From positions 3,868,001 to 3,932,000 of the forward strand of contig NZ_CP087138.1 in the NCBI RefSeq assembly GCF_021650705.1: 64,000 nt of DNA, written 5' to 3'. The position numbers and the translations under genes are program-made. Shown one piece after another: positions 1-7,731 of the stretch; position 1 is the stretch's first letter; the number at the start of each line of letters is the position of its first letter. Source of the stretch: Pseudomonas sp. KNUC1026 (lineage in GTDB: Bacteria; Pseudomonadota; Gammaproteobacteria; Pseudomonadales; Pseudomonadaceae). Under the pieces are notes generated by a model, which was given only the letters and a program-made list of their open reading frames with translations, made no database searches and had not been told where the DNA came from.

Positions 1-522
1 TCGCTGGTGCTGACCGTGGGCTTGCTGGTGATCCAGCACAAGGTGATCCGCGAAACCGGCTCGACCGCCGTGCGCGCCGACTCGCTGCATTACCGCTCCG
101 ACCTGATGCTCAACGGCAGCATTCTGGTAGCGCTGGTGCTGGCTGCTGCGGGCTTCCCTCAGCTCGACGCGCTGTTCGGCCTGGGCATTTCGGTATACAT
201 CCTTTGGAGCGCGGTGCAGATCGCCCGGGAAAGCATCGAGATCCTGATGGACAAGGAGCTGCCGCTGGATGTGAGCGAACAGATGATGGACCTGGCCTGC
301 GCAGTGCCCGGCGTGCTGGGCGCGCATGACCTGCGCACGCGCGTGTCGGGCAACCATTGGTTCGTACAGTTGCATCTGGAGCTGCCGGGGCAACTGACGC
401 TGTCGGCTGCACACGCGCTGTGCGAGCAGGCCGAGGCGGCCATCGTGGCGCAGTTCCCGAAGGCCGAGGTGCTGGTGCACGCCGACCCTCATGAAGTGCT
501 CAAGCGTCAGTTGACGCCGTAG
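1..522 (+). CDS. fieF: Cation diffusion facilitator (ferrous iron/zinc efflux pump), C-terminal part
   Basis: The reading frame is open from the first base, so the gene starts outside the window and only about the last 173 residues are present. Residues such as HYRSD followed by MLNGS match transmembrane segment 5 of FieF-type cation diffusion facilitators, where the His and Asp bind metal. Further hydrophobic segments follow, then the cytoplasmic C-terminal domain that binds metal and dimerises (DLRTR, HLELP, VHADP). The family exports Fe2+ or Zn2+ in exchange for protons across the inner membrane. The 3' end overlaps the convergent DUF6515 gene by 16 bp. Family assignment is firm; the metal is inferred. 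Confidence 0.9.
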   Translation, partial: SLVLTVGLLVIQHKVIRETGSTAVRADSLHYRSDLMLNGSILVALVLAAAGFPQLDALFGLGISVYILWSAVQIARESIEILMDKELPLDVSEQMMDLACAVPGVLGAHDLRTRVSGNHWFVQLHLELPGQLTLSAAHALCEQAEAAIVAQFPKAEVLVHADPHEVLKRQLTP

Positions 523-1538
523 CCGCGCGTCACCAGGCAGTTCGCCAAAGTCTGCCGGTAGGTGTAGACCACCGCGTCAGCCGGGGCGTACGTAGCGGCG
601 CGTGGGTCGAAACCGCTCTGCTGGGTCGCCCATTGCTGGCATTCGAAGCGATCACGCTCCAGTTGCTCCAGGCTCTGCCCGTTGCTTGGGTAAACCTGCA
701 CATCCCAGGTGTTTGCATTGGAAGCCACCGGCTGTGCGGGCACAGGCTCGCTGTAGGTTGCGTTGGCAGGCGGGTTGACCACCACGTAGTCCTGCTCGTT
801 GTCCATCCACTGGTACCAGGTCCCGGCCGCCAGGAAGAACACAGAACCACCGATCCAGGTACGCGTGGCGTAGTCGGGCAGCGCACGGGTGCGGATGCCG
901 TAAGGCGGCGTAACCACGACGTAGCGGCCAGCCTGCGGTTGATACCAATAACCGCCGGAGTAGTAGAAGTCCCGGCCGCCGTAGGGCACGCGCCAGTTCT
1001 GCCCCGGGAAGCGATCAATCATCTGCCCGGGGCGATAACGCGGCCCTGGGCCCCAACCATTGCCCCGGGGCGGGCCCCAACGGTCGTCACCACGGCGCTG
1101 GCCCGGGCCGCCCGCTTCGTAGCGGCGGTTTTGCGGCTGCAGGTCGCGGTAGTCGCCACGAATGGGAGGCTCGGTCTGGCGCACGCTGTCCGGATGGGGC
1201 TGCAGCGGGTTGCCGTTGCTGTAACCAGGCTGCGGCTGGCCACCATAGGGGTTGGCCTGCCAGCTCGGCGGCTGCGGTGCTGGCGGCTGGGTTTGCTGGA
1301 AACGCCCCATCGGCCCGCGCTGCTGCGGCTGAACCGGCTGTTGTGGTGGCTGCTGCGGCGCAGGCTGTGAAGGCCTGGGTGCCTGCGGCTGCGGCGTAGG
1401 GGTTTGCTGGAATCGACCGGCCGGCCCCTTGTTATCCTGGAACATGCCCGGCGGGCCGTTGGTGTCAGCCTGGGCGTGCCCTGCGATACAAAGGCTCAAC
1501 AACCCGGCACTGGCCAGGCGCCACATGCTTGCGTTCAT
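507..1538 (-). CDS. DUF6515 family protein, exported, Pro/Gln/Gly-rich
   Basis: An exported protein of about 343 residues and unknown function. The N-terminus (MWRLASAGLLSLCIAGHAQA) is a signal peptide. About 150 residues rich in Pro, Gln and Gly follow, with three copies of a GxFQ/GRFQQ-like motif. The folded C-terminal part carries FYYSGGYWYQP and VVVTPPYGI, typical of DUF6515 proteins, and ends in a short Cys-containing region. In-frame ATGs also exist at 1550 and 1565. The 1538 start was chosen because it directly precedes the signal peptide, but no ribosome binding site is strong. Periplasmic or envelope location is inferred. Confidence 0.75.
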   Translation of the reverse strand: MNASMWRLASAGLLSLCIAGHAQADTNGPPGMFQDNKGPAGRFQQTPTPQPQAPRPSQPAPQQPPQQPVQPQQRGPMGRFQQTQPPAPQPPSWQANPYGGQPQPGYSNGNPLQPHPDSVRQTEPPIRGDYRDLQPQNRRYEAGGPGQRRGDDRWGPPRGNGWGPGPRYRPGQMIDRFPGQNWRVPYGGRDFYYSGGYWYQPQAGRYVVVTPPYGIRTRALPDYATRTWIGGSVFFLAAGTWYQWMDNEQDYVVVNPPANATYSEPVPAQPVASNANTWDVQVYPSNGQSLEQLERDRFECQQWATQQSGFDPRAATYAPADAVVYTYRQTLANCLVTRGYGVN

Positions 1539-1666
1539 GGGACTGCTCATAGGGGAAAGGGGCATACCGGATAAGACTGGAAAAACCGAAGGCGGTTCGC
1601 CGCTACTCTACCAGCGCGCTGGCCGGGCGTATGGGCCGTGGCGCACATTTCATGCGGGCATAAAAA

Positions 1667-1685
1667 GGAAGGCTCAGGGCCTTCC
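1667..1685 (-). terminator. Terminator-like hairpin reading on the minus strand
   Basis: A 7-bp perfect stem, GGAAGGC/GCCTTCC, with a 5-nt loop. On the minus strand it is followed by five T (plus-strand A run 1662-1666). No minus-strand gene lies upstream of it in the 1686-1976 interval, so what it terminates is unclear. The rest of 1566-1976 holds GC-rich inverted sequence resembling a degenerate REP, and near 1900-1976 an AT-richer promoter region for the Lrp-type gene. Confidence 0.4.
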
Positions 1686-1976
1686 TCGATCGATACGGCG
1701 TCCGGCTCAACGCTTGTGGCGCAGGCTCACCTCGCACCCTCTGCTGGGACGGTGCGCAGCCCGGTGGCCAGGCGCGGCCCTGTGGGGCCGGCGGCCGCGA
1801 AGGGCCCGCTAGGGCCGTTCGCTGTGGACGATTGTCCGGGCAGTGATTCTGTTGGAAATCTTAGGCCAGCCCCGCCGGCAGGTGTTTGCGAAGATTGCCG
1901 GGATAATCGGTACTTGCGCAATTTTTCGCTCAGCAATCATAATTCGACGCAATTGGTAAAAATTGAGGCCCTGCCC

Positions 1977-2462
1977 ATGAGCAAGCTGGACCGCTACGAC
2001 CTGAGCATTCTCGCCGAGCTGCAGCGCGATGCCCGTATTTCCAACCAGGAACTGGCCGAACGCATCGGCCTGTCGCCCTCGCCCTGTTCGCGGCGGGTCA
2101 AGCAGTTGGAGGACGACGGCTACATCTCGCGCCAGGTCGCCCTGCTGGACCGCAAGAAACTGGGCCTGAGCCTGACTGCCTACGTGTTCATCGGCATGGA
2201 TCGCCATACCCCGGAGCGCTTCGAGAAGTTCGAGTCGATCATCCGCGGCCTGCCGCAGGTGCTGGAATGCAGCCTGGTAACCGGGATGGACGCCGACTAC
2301 CAGCTCAAGGTGGTGGTGCAGGACATGGACCACTACCAGCAGCTGCTGTTGGGCCACCTCACGCGCATCGAAGGGGTGACCAGCGTGCGTTCGAGCTTCG
2401 TGCTCAATCAGGTGCTGGCCAGCACCGAAATGCCTCTTACCCACCTGCGCAATCAGAGCTGA
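1977..2462 (+). CDS. Lrp/AsnC family transcriptional regulator
   Basis: A 161-residue DNA-binding regulator of the Lrp/AsnC (feast/famine) family. Residues 1-60 form the winged helix-turn-helix (LSILAELQRDARISNQELAE, then LSPSPCSRRVKQLE). Residues 70-150 form the RAM/AsnC ligand-binding domain, containing VTGMDADYQLKVVV and GVTSVRSSFVL. The open frame extends 113 codons upstream, but that part is not Lrp-like. The ATG at 1977 has a GAGG-type ribosome site and gives the normal family length. The amino-acid effector and targets cannot be told from the sequence. Its 3' end overlaps the convergent rluE by 10 bp. Confidence 0.9.
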   Translation: MSKLDRYDLSILAELQRDARISNQELAERIGLSPSPCSRRVKQLEDDGYISRQVALLDRKKLGLSLTAYVFIGMDRHTPERFEKFESIIRGLPQVLECSLVTGMDADYQLKVVVQDMDHYQQLLLGHLTRIEGVTSVRSSFVLNQVLASTEMPLTHLRNQS

Positions 2463-3055
2463 GGGGCAACCTCGCGCCACTGCCCCGGCTGCAAGCCGTC
2501 GAGTGCGTACGGGCCGATGCGCACCCGCACCAGGCGCAGCGTAGGCAGCCCCACAGCGGCGGTCATGCGCCGCACCTGGCGGTTGCGCCCCTCACGGATC
2601 ACCAGCTCCAGCCAAGCCGTAGGGATACTTTTGCGAAAACGCACTGGTGGGTTGCGCTCCCACAGCTCAGGCGCCTCCAGCCGGCGGCACTCTGCTGGCA
2701 GGGTCGGGCCGTCGTTGAGCTGTACGCCCTGGGCCAACTGCCGGATTTGCTCGTCGGTCGGCTCACCTTCAACTTGCACCCAGTAGGTTTTCGGCAGCTT
2801 GTGCTTCGGGTCGGCGATACGTGCCTGCAGCCGGCCGTCATTGGTGAGCAGCAGCAGGCCTTCACTATCGCGATCCAGCCGGCCGGCGGGGTAAACGCCG
2901 GGGACGTCGACGAAGTCCTTGAGGGTGGCGCGGCCGGCTTCGTCGTTGAATTGGGTGAGCACGTCGAAGGGCTTGTTCAGCAGCAGCAGGCGCGGGCTGG
3001 CCGGCGGGGCCTTGGGCGTGCGGCGTTTGAATGGCGGGCGTGAGGGGGCGGGCAT
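2453..3055 (-). CDS. rluE: 23S rRNA pseudouridine synthase, RluE-type
   Basis: A 200-residue pseudouridine synthase of the RsuA/RluE group, expected to isomerise U2457 of 23S rRNA (E. coli numbering). The catalytic motif GRLDRDSEGLLLLTNDG carries the nucleophilic Asp. Further family motifs are LLLNKPFDVLTQF near the N-terminus and VIREGRNRQVRRMTAAVG toward the end. There is no S4 domain, as expected for RluE. The frame extends 31 codons further upstream into a REP pair. The ATG at 3055 gives the usual short basic N-terminus. Confidence 0.9.
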   Translation of the reverse strand: MPAPSRPPFKRRTPKAPPASPRLLLLNKPFDVLTQFNDEAGRATLKDFVDVPGVYPAGRLDRDSEGLLLLTNDGRLQARIADPKHKLPKTYWVQVEGEPTDEQIRQLAQGVQLNDGPTLPAECRRLEAPELWERNPPVRFRKSIPTAWLELVIREGRNRQVRRMTAAVGLPTLRLVRVRIGPYALDGLQPGQWREVAPQL

Positions 3056-3133
3056 GGTCTGGGGCAGGTCGGCTTTTGAAGCGAGTAGCTTAAGCAGCAA
3101 GGCCGGGGGCAGCAAGGCAGCCCTCAGCATCTT

Positions 3134-3212
3134 CGCGTCGCGCGGCAAGCCGCACTCCTACGCGGTGAACTGGGCCTGTCAAGGTAGGAGCGTGGCTGGC
3201 CACGCGACGCGA
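3134..3212. repeat. REP pair in inverted orientation
   Basis: Two REP-like units face each other: one around 3134-3161 (GCGTCGCGCGGCAAGCC then GCACTCCTAC) and its inverted partner around 3183-3212 (GTAGGAGCGTGGCTGGCC then ACGCGACGCG). They lie between rluE and the DUF2780 gene. The arrangement is that of a bacterial interspersed mosaic element. Confidence 0.75.
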
Positions 3213-3253
3213 TGATCTTCCAGCCACCCAAACCATCTTGAATATCTACCGGC

Positions 3254-3808
3254 TCAGCCCTTGGTCCCCCAAATCGAAGCCAGGCTCTGCAAGGTCGAGC
3301 CACTGGTGCCCTGTTGCCCCAGGTATTGCAGGATGATCGGTGCGAACTGCCCGATCATGCCACTGTTCATGCCCAGCTGGCCGAAGGCACTGCTCATATC
3401 CCCTTGAGACTGCACATTGCCCAGCGCCTTGCTCAGGCCGGCGGATTTGCCCGACTGGCCCAACAGCCCGGAAAGCCCCTCCAGCCCGCCGAGCGCGTTG
3501 TTGCCCGACAACTGATCCAGCCCCGGCACCTTCTGCGTCAGCTCCGCATACTGCGACGGCTGCAACTTGTTCCGGGCAAGGCCCAGCATGGCACCTGTGC
3601 CGCCGACAGCCTGTTCTGGCGTGACGTTGAGCTGGGTACCTAGGGTATTGAGCAAACCGGCTGCCTTGGGCGAAGCCGCAACGGCGGCACCGTTCTGATT
3701 GCCGTTCTGCAAGGTCGAGGCGGCATTCACGGCGTCGTTGAGGTTGAAGGCGAAGGCAGGAGTAATGAGAAACAACGAAGCGGTAGCGATGAGTTCCTTG
3801 AATTTCAT
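3254..3808 (-). CDS. DUF2780 domain-containing exported protein
   Basis: A 184-residue protein with a signal peptide (MKFKELIATASLFLITPAFA) and a DUF2780 domain. The mature part is rich in Gly, Leu, Ser and Gln. It carries VTPEQAVGGTGAMLGLARNKL and a C-terminal stretch about a single compact domain long (FAPIILQYLGQQG). Members occur widely in Proteobacteria as secreted or periplasmic proteins of unknown function. The upstream in-frame start at 3838 would only add ten residues before the signal peptide, so the ATG at 3808 is preferred. No operon partner is evident. Confidence 0.8.
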   Translation of the reverse strand: MKFKELIATASLFLITPAFAFNLNDAVNAASTLQNGNQNGAAVAASPKAAGLLNTLGTQLNVTPEQAVGGTGAMLGLARNKLQPSQYAELTQKVPGLDQLSGNNALGGLEGLSGLLGQSGKSAGLSKALGNVQSQGDMSSAFGQLGMNSGMIGQFAPIILQYLGQQGTSGSTLQSLASIWGTKG

Positions 3809-3948
3809 TTGTAAAACCTGAGGTGCGGTTTGAATCATTCAGGCCATTTCTGCTTTGAAAAGTTCCTTTCGAAATAACCAGCCCAACACCTACTGCCGCC
3901 AGAGTAGCTATTCTCCATGATTTAAAGAACGATTAAAGATTGATCCAT

Positions 3949-4767
3949 ATGAAAACTCAACATCAAACGACCTACTTTGTGAAAGTTGACCCCCAGTGCA
4001 CCAGCATTCATGGAAAATTTACGCCTTTCGGCTTTACAGGGCACGCACACAGAGCGCTAACATTCGCTTCAATTCGCGTTCAGGCCGCTGATTCGATTTA
4101 TCCTTTAGGCAACGGCTTTAGAATATACAGTCCTTCATTACAACGAATTTTGCAGCCTGATTCGACTGGCCCTTTCAGGGCAGCACTAAATTCATATGTT
4201 TACTGCGAGCAAGATCCCGTCAATCGACAGGACCCAAGTGGAAGAAATTCTATTTTCAATTGGCTGTATAGAAAAGGAGCTCGCCTTTGGGCCGGGAAAT
4301 ATAAAACCGGCACCAAGATCTCAGCCACTGAACATCTTGAAATGGGCGAAGCTTTGAGTGACTTATGGATTTCTCCCAAAAAAGTCGGAGCACCGCGCCT
4401 GATTGATCGACAGAGTTCAGAGCTCGCTTTTGATTTAGGCAATTTCCAAAGTCATAACACCTTGATAAATCTTCACTCAGCCTCAGAATTCAAAAAACTG
4501 AAAATCAAAACAACCAGGAAATTTACCTACCACGATAGTTACGACTTTCTAGTGCTCAAAGAGCATGACGACAGCGTGACACACGCGGTCATTGGCCACC
4601 ATTCGGCGTCACCAGTCATCAGTGCCGGATACCTTACCCGTGTTTCTGAAAGCAGTTGGGAGATCAGTAATCACTCCGGGCACTTCCTCCCTGGCCTGGA
4701 CACCTTGGAGTGGGTCAGAGACCACATCATAGGACTGGGTTTCAAGGCAGAAATACGAGGATATTGA
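3949..4767 (+). CDS. Orphan RHS-core protein 1 with unique C-terminal domain
   Basis: A 272-residue protein. Residues from about 45 to 98 carry the RHS-associated core seen at the end of Rhs/YD proteins: YPLGNGFRIYSPSLQR, then SYVYCEQDPVNRQDPSG. The part beyond DPSGR, about 175 residues, is unlike the core. It ends in a motif, SNHSGHFLPG, that resembles C-terminal motifs I associate with toxin tips; that link is inference. The coding sequence is clearly AT-richer than its neighbours, which suggests acquired DNA. There is no signal peptide, no YD-repeat barrel and no adjacent candidate immunity gene. A TTG three codons upstream is an alternative start. The function is not known. Confidence 0.8.
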   Translation: MKTQHQTTYFVKVDPQCTSIHGKFTPFGFTGHAHRALTFASIRVQAADSIYPLGNGFRIYSPSLQRILQPDSTGPFRAALNSYVYCEQDPVNRQDPSGRNSIFNWLYRKGARLWAGKYKTGTKISATEHLEMGEALSDLWISPKKVGAPRLIDRQSSELAFDLGNFQSHNTLINLHSASEFKKLKIKTTRKFTYHDSYDFLVLKEHDDSVTHAVIGHHSASPVISAGYLTRVSESSWEISNHSGHFLPGLDTLEWVRDHIIGLGFKAEIRGY

Positions 4768-4821
4768 GTTACGCGCCATCAAACATCAAATTTGTAGACC
4801 GCTAAAAACTCAAAGAAGCAT

Positions 4822-4848
4822 GGCCGCTCTTGCAGGACAAGGGCGGCC
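4822..4848 (-). terminator. Terminator of the glyA-sox-fdhA operon
   Basis: Directly downstream of the fdhA stop, the minus strand folds GGCCGC-c-CTTG / CAAG-a-GCGGCC around a small loop. A T-rich tail follows (CTTCTTTGAGTTTTTA). Position and orientation fit the end of the operon. Confidence 0.6.
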
Positions 4849-4855
4849 AATTCAG

Positions 4856-6055
4856 TCAAGCCGCGCTGAACATCTTGTGCGGGTCGATCACAAACTTCTT
4901 CGGCACGCCCGCATCGAACTCGCCGTAACCCTGCGGTGCCTGGTCCAGGCTGATCACCTGCACGCCCACCACTTCAGCGATATTGATGCGGTCCCACATG
5001 ATCGCCTGCATCAGCGCGCGGTTGTACTTCATCACCGGGGTCTGGCCGGTGTGGAAGCTGTGCGACTTCGCCCAGCCCAGGCCGAAGCGAATGCTCAGCG
5101 CGCCGACTTTGGCGGCGGCATCGACGGCGCCCGGGTCTTCGGTCACGTACAGGCCAGGGATGCCGATCTTGCCGGCCACACGGGTCACCTGCATCAGCGA
5201 GTTGAGCACAGTGGCCGGGGCCTCGCTTTTGGCACCTTCGTGGCCGTGGCCGCGGGCTTCGAAGCCCACTGCGTCGACCGCGCAGTCCACTTCAGGCTCG
5301 CCGAGGATATCGACGATCTGCTCGTGCAGCGGGGTGTCCTTGGACAGGTCGACCACTTCGAAACCCTGCGCCTTGGCGTGGGCCAGGCGAGCAGGGTTGA
5401 GATCGCCGACGATCACCACAGCCGCGCCCAGCAGGCGAGCCGAAGCGGCAGCGGCCAGGCCGACCGGGCCGGCACCCGCAACGTACACAGTGCTGCCTGG
5501 GCCAACACCGGCCGTTACAGCGCCGTGGTAACCGGTGGGCAGGATGTCCGAAAGGCAGGTCAGGTCACGGATCTTTTCCATGGCCTTGTCGCGGTTAGGC
5601 AGCTTGAGGAGGTTGAAGTCGGCGTAAGGCACCAGTACGAATTCGGCCTGGCCGCCGGTCCAGTCGCCCATGTCGACGTAGCCGTAGGCACCACCGGCAC
5701 GGGCCGGGTTGACGGTCAGGCACACGCCGGTGTGCTGCTCTTTGCACGAGCGGCAACGGCCGCAGGCAACGTTGAAGGGAACAGAAACCAGGTCGCCGAT
5801 TTTCAGGTTCTCGACGTCCGAGCCCTTTTCGATGACTTCACCGGTGATTTCGTGGCCGAGCACAAGGCCGACCTGGGCAGTGGTGCGGCCGCGGACCATG
5901 TGCTGGTCGGAGCCGCAAATGTTGGTGGAAACGACGCGCAGGATCACACCATGCTCGATCTTGCGGCCGCGCGGGTCTTGCATTTTCGGGTAGTCGATAT
6001 TGCGTACCTCGACCTTGCCAGCGCCCAGATACACCACTCCGCGGTTGCCAGACAT
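4856..6055 (-). CDS. fdhA: Glutathione-independent formaldehyde dehydrogenase
   Basis: A 399-residue zinc-dependent NAD+ alcohol dehydrogenase-family enzyme that oxidises formaldehyde to formate in the cytoplasm without glutathione. Visible motifs are the catalytic-zinc region (CGSDQHMVRG, GHEITGEV), the four-cysteine structural zinc loop (CGRCRSCKEQHTGVC) and a Rossmann motif (VAGAGPVGLAAAA). Length and motifs match the P. putida enzyme. The ATG at 6055 follows a strong GAGGTGA site; the frame's upstream extension is ignored. As last gene of the glyA-sox operon, it removes the formaldehyde released when N-methyl groups are oxidised. Confidence 0.96.
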   Translation of the reverse strand: MSGNRGVVYLGAGKVEVRNIDYPKMQDPRGRKIEHGVILRVVSTNICGSDQHMVRGRTTAQVGLVLGHEITGEVIEKGSDVENLKIGDLVSVPFNVACGRCRSCKEQHTGVCLTVNPARAGGAYGYVDMGDWTGGQAEFVLVPYADFNLLKLPNRDKAMEKIRDLTCLSDILPTGYHGAVTAGVGPGSTVYVAGAGPVGLAAAASARLLGAAVVIVGDLNPARLAHAKAQGFEVVDLSKDTPLHEQIVDILGEPEVDCAVDAVGFEARGHGHEGAKSEAPATVLNSLMQVTRVAGKIGIPGLYVTEDPGAVDAAAKVGALSIRFGLGWAKSHSFHTGQTPVMKYNRALMQAIMWDRINIAEVVGVQVISLDQAPQGYGEFDAGVPKKFVIDPHKMFSAA

Positions 6056-6167
6056 GCTTTCACCTCGCTGTTGTTGTTGCGTGCAGACACTCACAGAATC
6101 GCAGTTCGCCAACGCCGGAACATTGCCGATCCCGACATCAGCGTAGCCAAAGGCACCACTTGCGCCG

Positions 6168-7025
6168 TTAAAGAACGACCGTACGGTTGGCGTTGAGAAA
6201 CACCCGGCGCTCGATGTGGTAACCCACCGCCCGCGCCAGGGTCAGGCACTCGATGTCGCGGCCCTTGGCGATCAGGTCTTCGGGGTAGTGGCTGTGGTCC
6301 ACCACCTCCACGCCCTGAGCGATGATCGGGCCCTCGTCCAGGTCGTTGTTGATGTAGTGCGCCGTTGCCCCGACCATCTTCACGCCCTTGTTGTAGGCCT
6401 GATGGTAAGGCTTGGCGCCCTTGAAGCCGGGCAGCAACGAGTGATGGATGTTGATGGCCCAGCCGTCCAGGCGCCGGCACAACTCAGGCGAAAGCACCTG
6501 CATGTAGCGGGCGAGAATCACCAGCTCTGCGCCGGTGCGCTCGATCACCTCGACGACCTGGCGCTCTTGTGCGGGCTTATCGTTAGGGTCGAGCGGGAAA
6601 TGGTAGTAAGGGATCGAATGCCAACGCGCCAGCGGCTCCAGGTCCGGGTGGTTGGAGACCACCGCGACCACGTCCATGGCCAGTTGACCAATGCGCTGGC
6701 GGTACAGCAAATCGTTCAGGCAGTGGTCGGCCTTGGAGACCATGATCACCACCTTGGGCCGGTACTGCGGCGGCACCAGCTCGAAAATCATGCCAAAGGC
6801 CTGGCCACGCTCGGCCAGGCTCTGGCGGAACACCTGCTCGTCGAAGCCGGTGGGCTGGCGAAACTCCACGCGAATGAAGAAGCGCCCGCTCAGGCGGTCG
6901 TCGAACGAGTGGTGCTCGGTCACGTAGCAGCCCTGTTCGAACAGGAACCGCGTCACCGCGTCCACCGTTCCCAGCCGGCTGGGGCAGTCGGCGGTGAGAA
7001 TCCAGGTATCGGGTGCGCGGCTCAT
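6168..7025 (-). CDS. purU: Formyltetrahydrofolate deformylase
   Basis: A 285-residue enzyme that hydrolyses 10-formyl-tetrahydrofolate to formate and tetrahydrofolate. An N-terminal ACT domain (residues about 5-85, ILTADCPSRLGTVDAV) precedes a formyltransferase-like domain with SNHPDL, NIHHSLLPGFKGAKPYHQA and the GATAHYINNDLDEGPII segment holding the catalytic His and Asp. Inside the sarcosine oxidase operon its job is probably to recycle folate loaded with one-carbon units from demethylation. It begins 11 bp downstream of the soxG stop. The start at 7025 was chosen over an upstream one because it sits immediately before the ACT domain. Confidence 0.95.
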   Translation of the reverse strand: MSRAPDTWILTADCPSRLGTVDAVTRFLFEQGCYVTEHHSFDDRLSGRFFIRVEFRQPTGFDEQVFRQSLAERGQAFGMIFELVPPQYRPKVVIMVSKADHCLNDLLYRQRIGQLAMDVVAVVSNHPDLEPLARWHSIPYYHFPLDPNDKPAQERQVVEVIERTGAELVILARYMQVLSPELCRRLDGWAINIHHSLLPGFKGAKPYHQAYNKGVKMVGATAHYINNDLDEGPIIAQGVEVVDHSHYPEDLIAKGRDIECLTLARAVGYHIERRVFLNANRTVVL

Positions 7026-7035
7026 GGGCAGCTCC

Positions 7036-7668
7036 TTATTCGACGATGGCCAGGCCGTATTCGGCGGAGGCATCCTGCAGCCACAACCACCAGTAGTCCG
7101 AGAAGCTGCGGCGAATTACCAGCTCCCAGGTGTCCTCGCCCATGCGGCGGATCACCAGTTGCGACTTGGCGAACACCGTGCCGATGCCTTTGCCTACCGG
7201 GAAGTTGCTTGGGTGCACGTCATAGCTGGTGGACTTTTTAAGTACGTCCACCACGTTCGGCCCGGTCAGTTCCAGCAGGCTCTGCCCGCCGCTGACGTTG
7301 ACCACCTGAATGTGCTGGCCGGCCAGCGCGTCGCGCAGGCCTTGTTCAAGGGCCAGCTCTTCGCCACGCGGGCAGATCAGCAGCCACTCGTCCGGGCCCA
7401 TCCATTGCAGCGAAAGCCGCTCATTGGCCACCACTGCCAGCGCACCCGGCAGCTCCAGGCCCAGGGCCTTGTGCACGCCTTCGGCGAAAGCAGAGTCATG
7501 GCCATCACCGCGCAGGGTCAGGTGGCCGAGCAGTTGTCTGTGGCGCAGGGTCACGCCTGCGTTCTTGCGACCTTTGCCGACCAGGCTGGGCAGGTCGGCA
7601 TGGTGCAGCGGGGACTCGACCTTGACGTCATCGCCCGGGCGCTGCTGGTAAACATTGGCTGTGCTCAT
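7036..7668 (-). CDS. soxG: Sarcosine oxidase gamma subunit
   Basis: A 210-residue small subunit of heterotetrameric sarcosine oxidase, which oxidises sarcosine to glycine and hands the methyl carbon to tetrahydrofolate or releases formaldehyde. The sequence shows the aminomethyltransferase-like fold of SoxG (LQWMGPDEWLLICP, VVDVLKKSTSYDVHPSNFP, RRSFSDYWWLWLQDA). The ATG at 7668 starts the conserved MSTANVYQQRP segment; an upstream extension of 14 codons lacks similarity. It lies between soxA and purU in the operon and is cytoplasmic. Confidence 0.94.
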   Translation of the reverse strand: MSTANVYQQRPGDDVKVESPLHHADLPSLVGKGRKNAGVTLRHRQLLGHLTLRGDGHDSAFAEGVHKALGLELPGALAVVANERLSLQWMGPDEWLLICPRGEELALEQGLRDALAGQHIQVVNVSGGQSLLELTGPNVVDVLKKSTSYDVHPSNFPVGKGIGTVFAKSQLVIRRMGEDTWELVIRRSFSDYWWLWLQDASAEYGLAIVE

Positions 7669-7731
7669 CTTCGACACCTTCACAAATCGTGGAACACCCC
7701 GGCCTGCCAAGGCCGGCCGGGGCGCCTGGGC

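Noticed and set aside
1638..1976. N-terminal extension of the Lrp-type regulator
   Set aside because: The extra 113 residues are not Lrp-like and the ATG at 1977 has a ribosome site and family-typical length.
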